DNA of 64,000 nt from NCBI GenBank assembly GCA_964035545.1, contig OZ037772.1:9998318-10062317 (forward strand), read 5' to 3'. How positions within the stretch are numbered: the first letter of the stretch is position 1; every line of letters begins with the position of its first letter. The notes below the pieces were generated by a model, which saw nothing but the letters and a program-made list of their open reading frames with translations, was not told where the DNA came from and ran no database searches. Origin of the DNA: Bugula neritina (taxonomy: Eukaryota > Bryozoa > Gymnolaemata > Cheilostomatida > Bugulidae). A program made the position numbers and the translations under genes. This document shows, one piece after another, positions 14,201 through 25,000 of this stretch.

Positions 14201-16520
14201 ATAATAATTAGATACTGAACACTGGACTAAACCTTAAATTGATCTTATAGAATACAATGTACTTAAAATAATCATATGTGAATTAGAGAAACTGAAAGTA
14301 CACCTGCTGCTCTATAGACAGACCTTTACTGACAAGACTGCAAAGTGAAGTGATTTAGCTGAAATTAACTCTGCCAAACAAACAAAGAATTATGTTGTGC
14401 TGAGGCATTTTCAATATATTATTGTAACATAGTGAGATGATTCAGCTAAGTGCTAATGTAAAACAGGGAACATTATATTGGCAGAAATCCAATAGATTGC
14501 CAATTTGTGCGAGAGGGTACTATATGTTATTGTGATAGCGCAGAGCGGCAAACGTACTAGGAATGTTATAATTAGTCACAGGAGCGTAGCTAGAACCACC
14601 ATATGAAGAATTTAGATAATTGCAGTGAAACTTGCAAAATGGTGTATGTTTTTACCAAATTGTGAAGAGCATAAACAGAATTTTAAAAAACAAAGAAAGT
14701 ATATTAGAGAAAACATATCAAGGAATGTCAAGTTTAACTTTTATACTTTATAAAATGAATCCCCTGTGCTACAGCAGTGGAACATGGAGGGTGTAAAATT
14801 TTACTTATTATGCAGCAACTTTCTCAAAAAAATTTTTATTGAAAAATTAAAAAAGTATATGAAAGAAGAATGCAAGAGCTATCTTTTCATGTAAAATTTG
14901 TTAATGTGAGACAAAAACTGTTCGAGCTATCCCCTGGAAACCGTTTATATATAACATAAAGCAGTGCCTGAATCTGGAAAGTAATGACCTTAAACCAACT
15001 GTGGGAGTGCTGGAGCAACGATGGTGGAGATGTTGACTAAGAAAGCTTTATGGCCAACCCTGGAAACATTTCAGCTAATGTATAAAATTTCAAAAAATGA
15101 CCCACCACAATATGACCTTCCTCAATCTGTTAGCAGTGAAGCAAGAGAACTATTGGATGCAGTCTTGATCTATGATCAGGGGAGAAGACCAACAGCAAAA
15201 CAGCTGCTTAATCACTGCTTAATCAGTATGGCGTTTACATATAAAGCCAAGACACAATTTCATGTTAATATAGATAGCATACAGCATTAACATCAATTAC
15301 TACATGTACATGAAATAATGAAATAAATGAAATAATACATTTATTAATATTTAATTAAGCAACTGCATGTTTACACAGCTATGACAAAAATATGTGTAAA
15401 ATTTTGCATTACTAATTGAAAGTTTTAAAACCTTGCAAACATATACATAAAAAGTTTTCCATGCAATGAATCACCAGAGTCTGTAATCAAATTTCTCTCT
15501 AGCCTTATATATAACTTTGGCTCTGAAATTCACCTGAGTCAATGTTAACTCCACTAAATGCATAGGTCTTTTCCTTCATCACTCCAACTTTGAAAGAGCA
15601 TAATTGGATGGACTAGAAAACCTACTTGTTTATAAGTGTATATTTCAACAACCTTTTGAGTTTCAGATTGATTTTCTGCTAAATGAATTTTATAAGCGTG
15701 TACTCCATTGTTTAATTCATGCATCCAAGTTCGTGTTTGAAACTTCATAACCATGAGGCTTCTTTTACAGAACCACTACCACCCAAGTCCGTAGAGGTGA
15801 TAAACTCTGTTGAAGTTTCTCCAAATTGCCACTCTGTGTACGCGTATAAAGGTGTCACATATGCTGGGTGTGATGAAGGTGTAGACAAAATAGATGAGAA
15901 CAACAAAGTTACTAAATCATTCATATCTATTAAAGGTAAAGAGGTGGTGAGTATCTCAGTACATAATGATAGGATATATACTCTGACTACTGATTCAACT
16001 GTGAGAGTTCATGACCTTGAAGGGAAGTTCGTCACCCGCTGGACTCATACAGAGAAACTTAACTGGACATGCCAGTTTGCCATCATAAACAATCAGATAG
16101 CTATTCCGGACAGGCTGAATAAGACTCTAGTCTTCTACTCTCTGACTGGGGAGGTAGTAAACACTTTACCCTGCGCTCTAATTACGGTTGCTGCTGTATG
16201 CCTGTCTGCTGCAGATAACAACTCAATTATTATATCTCAGCCCGACTCATCCCTAGTATACAGAGTAGACAACTCATCAGGTGACATCCTATGGCAGTGT
16301 AAAGATGTGGCCCAACCTCATGGAGTGACCTGCTATAAAGATGAGTTTGTACTTGTCGCTGATGATACTGAACCTACCACACTCTGCGCACTATCATTGC
16401 ATACAGGTTGTGGATAAATGTTACAACAATACACATATCACAAGTCAATATATGTGTGTACGTGTGTACATGTGTGCGTGTGTAGGTGTGTAGGTGTGTG
16501 TGTGTGTGTGTGTGTGTGCG

Positions 16521-16559
<39 letters not shown>

Positions 16560-16634
16560 AGGTATATGTATATAGGTGTATATATATATATATTCACATG
16601 TATATCTATGTATATGAACACAGATTGATACATA

Positions 16635-16666
<32 letters not shown>

Positions 16667-17001
16667 GATATGTTATCTGCATGCATACAGACATAAATTA
16701 TCATAATGCATGCCTAAGTCCTATGCTTTTATAATCTGTAAATTTATAAGTAGCTTTTTTTAGATTATATTTTACAAATAACTTTATATTTTCCCAGTAT
16801 TTATGTGTACAGCAGTATACTATAATTTAGTCATTACATAAAATAATACTTATATGTGCCAAGCATTATATTTTAGGAGAATTACTATCCAGAATATCTG
16901 TTGGAATAATCGACACAATACTTGATTTGCATATTGCTGGCTCCACTCTGGTATTACCAAAATACCTTGCTAAAACGGTTGAGTTCCATCAGCTGAAATG
17001 A
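5253..17001 (+). CDS. MAP3K-like (STE-type) protein kinase with C-terminal beta-propeller-like region
   Basis: Ten phase-consistent exons give about 610 residues: 5253-5265, 5477-5602, 5821-5944, 6514-6634, 6808-6913, 11208-11378, 11903-12092, terminal kinase exon to 15225, 15771-16406, 16877-17001. Residues 1-87 are polar and serine-rich. The kinase domain (about 89-357) has a glycine loop GIGSFGSVY, VAIK-type lysine AVK (about 114), alpha-C Glu (about 136), hinge YMEYMAGG, catalytic HRDVKGSN (Asp about 218), DFG and GTANWMAPE. The MEYMxGGxI and HRDxKGxN signatures resemble MEKK2/3. Residues 358-610 form repeated beta-strand blades such as DSTVRVHDLEGKFVTRW, so a propeller is likely. A transposon now separates the first base of exon 8 (12446) from its remainder (15006 onward). 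All other junctions are canonical. Inferred role: cytosolic MAPK-cascade kinase. Whether this allele makes a full product is uncertain. Confidence 0.8.
7120..7545. repeat. Degenerate minisatellite in kinase intron 5
   Basis: Diverged copies of a motif like GTGCTGAAAAATGCCTAAAT are repeated about twenty times. They lie in the long intron 6914-11207, just before the left transposon. No coding function is seen. Confidence 0.6.
7726..10634 (+). mobile_element. Non-autonomous TIR DNA transposon, left copy, carrying a nested MITE
   Basis: The element begins CACAGTTAGTTTAAGGTCA and ends with its exact complement. Weaker similarity between the ends continues for more than 100 bp, so the terminal repeats are long. 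A 2-bp flank AA is duplicated. No transposase is recognisable. Subtracting the nested 345-bp MITE gives about 2564 bp, almost the length of the inverted copy at 12447-15003. The CACAG termini and 2-bp duplication suit the CACTA/EnSpm (CMC) group, but that is inference. It contains a tRNA-like stretch on the minus strand (about 8645-8705, A box GTGGTCTAGAGGTTA, B box GGTTCAATCC). Confidence 0.8.
8829..9173. mobile_element. 345-bp MITE with palindromic TIRs
   Basis: The ends are AGCCTAGGGCCACACTG and its complement, followed in both arms by the palindrome TTTTCGCATGCGAAAA. The flanks are TA/TA. The related transposon at 12447-15003 lacks this segment at the equivalent point (about 13915), giving a natural empty site. 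A second, end-truncated copy lies at 63247-63551. The open frame through it is not credible as a gene. Confidence 0.85.
10871..11065 (-). mobile_element. tRNA-derived SINE copy 1
   Basis: Read on the minus strand, it has a tRNA head (A-box region CATGGTCTAGGGGTTAGAGC), then a body with AAGCATTCAGTCACAAC and a tail ATAGTGACTATAAACTTGCA shared with ten other copies. It lies in kinase intron 5, 3' of the left transposon. Confidence 0.75.
12447..15003 (-). mobile_element. Non-autonomous TIR DNA transposon, right copy, inverted, at a splice junction
   Basis: This 2557-bp element is the inverted, near full-length partner of 7726-10634. Both ends carry the CACAGTTGGTTTAAGGTCA-type terminus. The 2-bp flank GG is duplicated (12445-12446 and 15004-15005). 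Immediately upstream is a good 3' splice site with a branch-like ACTACTAAAT and TTGCAG ending at 12445. Removing the element and one GG restores TTGCAG|GAGTGCTGG, which continues the kinase reading frame in the expected phase. Confidence 0.85.
16445..16675. repeat. Compound TG/TA microsatellite in the last kinase intron
   Basis: A (TG)n run changes to (TA)n within intron 16407-16876. Long open frames on both strands here are dinucleotide artefacts. Confidence 0.95.
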
Positions 17002-19011
17002 ACGTTAGGGAAAATGTAAACACGAGGGCACCGAGGAGAAAACTATGAAAAATGTAAAACGAATATTTATATATAAGTTCGTGACATAATAGTTATTGTT
17101 TGCTAAAAGTAGTCTCATGTAGTATTTATATGACTAATAACATAGTTACCTATTGTTTACTTGAATAAAATTATTATTTATTATTTTAGCCATTAACAAA
17201 CTAGCTTGACATTACATGTTATTTACTCTTCACTGTGGAAAGAAGTTCTTAACACATAATCTATTTATTCATTTTGAAAATAGATTCAACACTAGATAGA
17301 TAGATAGATCGAATTAATATGGTTTAATTTTTTATAGGGCTGGAAATATTATTTTGAAAAAACTGAGCAAATTAAAAACATTTCAACAACAGATGGGTTT
17401 TTTAAAACACTTTAAACTAAATCAATAATGCCTGCGTGCTGTTTTACTCTTATATCTTTTTAATAGACAATTACATAATAATATGGTAATGTGTTTTTTG
17501 TTCTACTATGATATTTTGTATTTTGTTATAATTTATTGGGTTGTATTATATTTTTTATCTGATATTACACGATTTCGTAGGCACAAATCAACTGATCCTT
17601 TTTAACCTAACTGGTACAACTTACAATTGGTTTTTTTTACTGACTAGATTTGTAAGTTTAGTTTAAGTTACAATCACTTCAACCTCTATTCTAAACTTTT
17701 TATTTTTTAAGATAACGCACATTTGTAAAGCAGCATTCATTGTATAACTAAACACACCTGGGTTTCACTTAATCTTAAATTTTTAATTCCTTAACACCTT
17801 ATCATCAGTTTAATATTTGAAAGATTTGCATGTAGAGGCATTTAAATTCTTTTTCAAGATAATATAAACATTTTATAATCTTTTTAAGGGTGTGTATGGC
17901 TTGTGAGATATTGCTATATATAGACAACACGCTTATAACTTTCCAACGAGTAGCGGCTATAGTAACTTTTGTTATAATTGTCAAAAAAGCACCCAAATAT
18001 TTTATGCATGCACCAGCTACATAGAAAAACTGCAGGAACATCTATCAATACACTTATTTTATTGTTAACTAATTATTAGGTCTATTGTTTTCATAGAACA
18101 GGTTTAAAGCTTTTTTCTCATAATTTGTGAATGATTGCTAGTAGAAGTTAGCTCCTCTTTTTAACCGTGGCTTCCAAACTCAATTTAAAGGAGCAGATGC
18201 AAGTTGGAGGAGGCCAAGTTGGAACATTCGTTCTAGACTAGAAACACAATACAAAACCTGCTTCAATGAAATTTTAATTAAAAATTAAAAATTTAAGAAC
18301 TTGAGCTATTAAAATTTGTCCACTTAGCATACAAGCTTTTCCTAATTCATCTCTTACTGCAGCTGCCTTGTGTTTTCGATAGAATATCATTCGTTAAGAA
18401 GAATATATGAATTTAACTATTGGCACAAAATGCAAGTTTAACTCGCACAAAAAGAAAAGCTACAAGCAGTGCAAAACCATTTCATTACAATATTGAGTAT
18501 AGCCTTCATGAAATAAACAAGCATGCTTGAGTACAACACCATTGTTAAATATGAGAACTAATTTTTATTAAATGATACAGAAAAATGAAAATGTATTGGT
18601 TCAATTATTTATTTCAATTAAATATTTAATAACAGTATAATATGCCAATGGTCAATTCTTTCTCAGAAATAAAGATATACAAATTAAAAATTTCAGTTAA
18701 CCGGGCATTCAAAAGCAAAACGTGTGAACAACTACATACATATGGCATAACAGATACGGAAAAAAAATTTGACATAGTAAATGACTATAACAATTGGATA
18801 ACAACTGGTTTTGTGACCATTTTTCTCTAAATGACCTTGAGATAAGGTTAGTCTGTGTGACTATTTTAATCCATAAGCTAAGTCTTTCTGTAACGCAACC
18901 AGTTTCTCAGTCCCAGCTCCCCATTTACTAAACAGTCTATTCAGCTAGAAAGCAAACACACATGAGTCTAGCATGCACATTGTCTCTGCGTCTGATTGGC
19001 TGACCTATATA
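17002..19011. other. Convergent intergenic region between the kinase and TADA1
   Basis: It holds the 3' ends of two convergent genes. A candidate plus-strand poly(A) signal AATAAA lies near 17164. A minus-strand AATAAA (plus TTTATT, about 18565) could serve TADA1. An open minus-strand segment at about 18850-18955 follows a 3' splice-like TTTCTAG but joins no upstream exon in frame. Confidence 0.45.
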
Positions 19012-22000
19012 TCATCCCCCAGGAGTCATGTGATCAGGTATCTGAGGGTGGTATAGTCTAGATGACAATCTTTCCAAGGTGAGAGTGTAGATGGTGTACG
19101 ACCCAAACACATCCGGGTTACTCTGCAGTCAAGAAAGAGTGAGGAAATTAGTACACAGTGATGTTCTGTTTAAAGAAGGCTGAGATGATCCATTGAACCA
19201 TGTCTATTTTACCATCAAAACAAAACAAAACTCTCTTCCTCACAGAAACAGGATAATATGTTTGAATGCTCATTACAAGCACCAAGATCACCTGCTAATA
19301 GTGTCACATGTCCATAGTGTCGCCTGTCAATAGTGTCGAATAGTGTCGCGTGTCAATAGTGTCACATGTCAATAGTGACACATGTCAATAGCCTCACATG
19401 TCAATAGTGTCACATGTCAATAGTGTCACATGTCAATAGTGTCACATGTCACTAGTGTCACATGTCAATAGTGTCACATGTCAATAGCCTCACATGTCAA
19501 TAGTGTCACATGTCACTAGTGTCACATGCTAATAGTGTCACATGTCGATAGTGTCACATGTCAATAGTGTCACATGTCAATAGTGTCACATGCCAATAGT
19601 GACAGACATAAACAGCATGAGAAAGGAGAAATATCGATATTATGCAGATCATTTGAGTTGTTAAACTTTAGAAAAATTGACGCTTCAGTATTATGTTATG
19701 CCAGTGCCATGCAGGTGCTTCCTGGTGGTTACTGAGTCTAGCATCACACAGAGTGCCACATTTGATTCAATTGGAAAATTTCAGGTTTAGCCTGCGGCTT
19801 TAAGCAACAGCTGGGAGAGAAACCTCACCTAGAGTTGCCTAAGCTCAAACAAACAAACTACTACCAGGTGTGGAGTGGAGAGGGGTTATACAGATATTAC
19901 ATACATACCATGAGAGAGGTGAACATGTCCCTCGCTGTGATTGGCTCTTCTCTCTGCATCAGCGTACCAGATCTAGCCAATGACTGCACAGCTGTAGCCT
20001 CCTCTTTCTGAGCCAGAATTAGTGAGTTGGGGGCATCTCTACAGACAGACTGAGATAGTGAGGAATCATGACTATAGCTTACTGGAGAAATATGCCCAGT
20101 TTTAAAGCTGAACTTTTCACGAATGTCATGTTTAGATGGCATGGAAGAATAAGAGTTGAAATGTACACATAATTATTCAGTTGGTAATGAAGTTTACAAT
20201 ATTAACATGACAAATTATAGAATAAAGTAAGCCTGTCAGTATTTTATTAAAACTAACTTCCTCGTAACAGTCAATGCTTAGGCTTATTTCATGCATTCAA
20301 CCAGTTTGGTGACCAATGAGGCTGAAAGTCAAACTCATGATTATAAAGGGGGGAGGGGGTTATATTAATGAATATAAGTTTAGAATTCTCAGTGAAATTT
20401 ATTTTCAAGTACCGCAGGTATGATTGGTTGGACTTCCAAATAGGTAGCAGCTAGGAGCATTTAAATCCCTTCTCGGTCTACATTAGTGGGCTGCAGGTTA
20501 GAACTAGCTGTACACTATACTTTATTATACGATATATGTCATATACTATTTTACACTGTAATTTATAATATATGATTTACCATGTTCTATACTATATAGT
20601 ATATGCTATAGCAAACAATGTACTATATAATAAGAAGTGCAATATACTCTACTCTACATAATGCTATGCTTTTTCATACTGTTTACTATATACTTTACCA
20701 TATATTATACTGCATACTTTACTATGGAATATATTATACTACTATATGCTATATAAGTTACTACATATGCCACTATATACTAACCTATATAAATTATTGC
20801 ATACAATACTATATACTATACTATAAAATATATACACTTCTGTGTGCTATACTTTAGAGTTTAGAATATAAACCAAGTTTCTATTACTGGGGCGCCAACC
20901 CCCCCCCCCCACATAGCAGGAGCTAAGACAACTCACGCTGCCAACTGAGAGGCATATGCTGTCTCAAGGTAACACATCGGGGCATCTACACCAACGTACT
21001 GTTTGACTCTCTCAGTCTGCGAGATTCTGTATCCACGGCGACAGGAAATCACATGACTAACCAGGTTCTTCAACAGTTCCTGCATTCAACAGTATTGGTT
21101 ATTACACAAAGAAACTTGCATATACACAACAGTGTGAGCTGTTTAAACGTAACTGTAGTTACAGCTACAAGCATTAAAAGATTCACACAAGTTTATAGTT
21201 ACTATTCCTGTGAGAAACCTCTAATAGAAGGGTTTTTGTTAAATCAGGCTAAGGACTTATTCATATGTAGCACAGGAGCAATTATGACTGGGTGCTCTTC
21301 CTAACATCACCAATGGCCTTCGTCAGGCTCGAACCCATGACCTTGTGTTTACTAGGCAAACGCTCTAACCCCTAGACCACGGCTGCTCCCTACAGCTACA
21401 AGTAACAGCAAGTATACAACTGGTAGAAAATCAGTCAACCATCACCGAATTTCCATCGTATTTACTTGAATGCATTTTCATTTCCTTGATGGAAACAGTT
21501 ATATCGAAGGAAACCAGAACCATAAGTTAATGAGTAGTCATGGGAACGCAGAGAAAATCACATGTGAGAGTTGTCTTGCCTGTAACCAATAGATAAGCAA
21601 GTAAAATATTTATAACAATATTTAGTATTACTGAATATACTGACACCAGCTACTGTGTAAAAGTGGAGAAACTTCCTATGCAGTCACGTTTAGCCTCTAT
21701 TCCGATCACAAGTAGCAGCCAATGAGATTAGGGTGTTGTATGTTACAGTAATTACCTCTGTAGCCAATGAGATGAGGCGATAGATATCGCTTTGTACATT
21801 ATCTAAACCGGTTTCCCAGGCTGCCACGTAGAGCCTCCCTTCTACCATGCCAGGATCAGGTAGGAAACTTAGGCTAGAGCTGGAAAATGCTACAACACAA
21901 CGTCAGGAGGTATAAAACATAGAGTATAGAGTATAGAGTATAGAGTAGAGAGTATAGAGTAGAGACTGTAGAGTATAGAGTAGAGAGTATAGAGTATAGA

Positions 22001-25000
22001 GTAGAGAGTATAGAGTAGAGAGTATAGAGTATAGAGTATAGAGTATAGAGTATAGAGTATAGAGTATAGAGTATAGAGTATAGAGTAGAGAGCATAGAGT
22101 AGAGAGTGTAGAGTATAGAGTAGAGCACAGCACAGTGAATGAGCTATTTTTTAAGGTTCAAAAAATAAAATGCAACACCTTACAGAAAATAATGGTTTCT
22201 TTGCTGCAAGATACGCAGCCACTTGAAACAGCTTGTGGGTTCATAACTAATCTATGGGGTTATTTAGCAAAGAAATGATTCAATTCACTGTTTATAATGC
22301 TTAATTAAAATAGCAAAACTATAATCAATGCATATTAGGCATGATGAGAATAGGGAGCAACCGTGGTCAAAGGTTAGAGCGCTTGCCTAGTAAACATGAG
22401 GTCAATGGTGATCATAAGAAGAGCATCCAGTCATAATTGCTCCTGTACCACATATGAATAAGTACATAGCCGCTTAAACAAAAACTTTTCCATCAGGGGT
22501 TTCTCACAGGGATGGTGACTATAAACTTGTGTGAGCTTTTCTATAACTTACATGCTGTGACGGTTAGAATTATGTTAAAACTGCAAGAATATTGTTATGA
22601 GTAGACAATGATTTAATTTAATAACAGCCAGGTTGTCAAAGTTGACTTCCTTTTCTGTGAAGTTTTAATAGTTATTTGGTGAAAACAATTCTAAAGTATA
22701 CTCACTGATTTTGCTACTAGATGGAGGAGTGAGTAACCTTTGAACTTGTCTAAGCTGATTGGCTGGCTGGAATCTTTGCTACAACCAATGGAAATATAAG
22801 TAATATATATAAATGTATACATTATACATTCTACATGTTGAGACACATGATATAAATTTATACAGTATAAGTCTCTCACGATATGACACTATGTACACTA
22901 TACAGTATATATCCTTTATGATATGATATGTACACTATGCAGTATATACCTCATGATATGATATGTACACTATGCAGTATATATCCTCTATGATATGATA
23001 TGTACACTATGCAGTATATATCCTTTATGATATGATATATGTGTATAGAGTATAATGTACATACCGCATGGTATGATATATGTGTATAGAGTATAATGTA
23101 CATACCGCATGGTATGATATATGTGTATAGAGTATATATTACTCACAGTAAAATTAGTTTTAGCTGCAGCCTTGAGTTTCAAAGACTTCTGCTTGAGAAC
23201 TGTTGGGGGCGGAGACTTGATGTCCAACTTAGCAGGAAGTCCCGAGTTCAAATCTCTCGAACCTGTTTAAATAAAACATCTCGCTGTAACCTTAGAGAAC
23301 GGAACTTGTATATAGGAAAACTACTGACATCAGCTTAGTATCTGTCTCAGAGAGATGACGACTACTAATTATCAACATAATACAGTGAGAGTTTATATTA
23401 TATAGCAATACATGGTGAGATAAGGCCACGAAGTTAGACAAGTGGGACTATAGTAAACGAGAATATTCTGGCAAGTTCAGAACTCACCTAAAGTTGTGCT
23501 TATGGACTGGCAGCGATTGAGCATAGCCAATAGGAACTCGTTGTGAACTCGAACTACAAGATACAGTATTATAAACTCGCAATGAACTACAAGATACAGT
23601 ATTATAAACTCGCAATGAACTACAAGATACAGTATTATAAACTCGCAATGAACTACAAGATACAGTAGTATAAACTCGCAATGAGCTACAAGATACAGTA
23701 TTATAAACTCGCAATGAACTACAAGATACAGTATTATAAACTCGCAATGAACTACAAGATACAGTATTATAAACTCGCAATGAGCTACAAGATACAGTAT
23801 TATAAACTCGCAATGAGCTACAAGATACAGTAGTATAAACTCGCAATGAGCTACAAGATACAGTATTATAAACTCGCAATGAACTACAAGATACAGTATT
23901 ATAAACTCGCAATGAACTACAAGATACAGTATTATAAACTCGCAATGAACTACAAGATACAGTATTATAAACTCGCAATGAACTACAAGATACAGTATTA
24001 TAAACTCGCAATGAGCTACAAGATACAGTATTATAAACTCGTAATGAGCTACAAAGAGTTAGTAAAGTATATTAAAAACTCGAAATTAAGTACAATATTA
24101 ATACTTTCGTAGGGGACTTTGAAAATTGGTAAAAGACAAAAAACTAAGCAGGATTTATGTTTTCATTGTATACTATGATAGGTTGCTGGCTAAATAATCT
24201 GACCAATCAGATGGCATATTGGTTATTAGTTTGGTAATAATTAACCAATCAAATAACTACCTGTGTTATCAGTAAACAGCAACCTTGCATCACTGTCAAA
24301 CTCTTCTTTGCTTATCTAAAACAAGTATATGTAAGCTTATATCCTGAACTTATAGTTACAATACCTGCGAGAACTCCGGATAAAACGGATTTCTTAAAAT
24401 GGGTCAAGGACTTTTTACTATTGTGACAAAAGAGCTATTATGACTGACTGCTGTTCCTAACATCATCAATGGCCTTCACTGGAGATCGAACCACTGGCCC
24501 TGTGCTTACTAAGCTGTAACTACTAGACCACAGCTGGTTTTTAAAAATAAAACTTCTGGGATAAAATAAAACTTCGGGGAACTTCTGCGACCCAATTTAG
24601 CATACAATAAGCCACCAGAACTGTATACTACACAGAGAAAACTTAGAAACTAATCATGTGATGAGAAGCAAGACAACTCCCACTGTAGTTGATACAACAT
24701 TAGTCTCAAAACGTGAAGTGGTGGTAAGTGCCTACCTTGCCACGAAACCAGCTTCCCATCAAGGCCAGATATCTACAAGAGAACAGCTTGTGTAAAACAG
24801 GAAAGTAGACGATAGCTAAACATTCATCAGTCTTGTTACCTAGCAATTCAATGCTATGAAGTTCTAATTAGCAACATGATTCTGTAAACGGCTACCTAGC
24901 AACATACTGCTGGTAATTGTTGCTAAGTAACACAATACTGTTACTTAGCAACCTGATGCTGTCACTAAGCAAGATGACACTGGGTTTGGTTACCTAACAA

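Noticed and set aside
7726-15003. RAG/Transib-type element because of CACAG termini
   Set aside because: Target duplications are 2 bp (AA, GG), not 5 bp, and no transposase is present to decide.
16374-16696. Cys/Val/Tyr- or His/Thr-rich ORFs
   Set aside because: They come from the TG/TA microsatellite in the kinase gene's last intron.
18850-18955. Extra 3' exon for TADA1 (open minus-strand segment ending LQKDLAYGLK)
   Set aside because: It follows a 3' splice-like site, but the preceding exon already reaches a stop at 19012 and no donor joins them in frame. Kept only as a possible UTR or alternative exon.
23554-24055. Regular 33-bp repeats as a CRISPR array
   Set aside because: Units are contiguous with no unique spacers, and the context is an animal gene intron.
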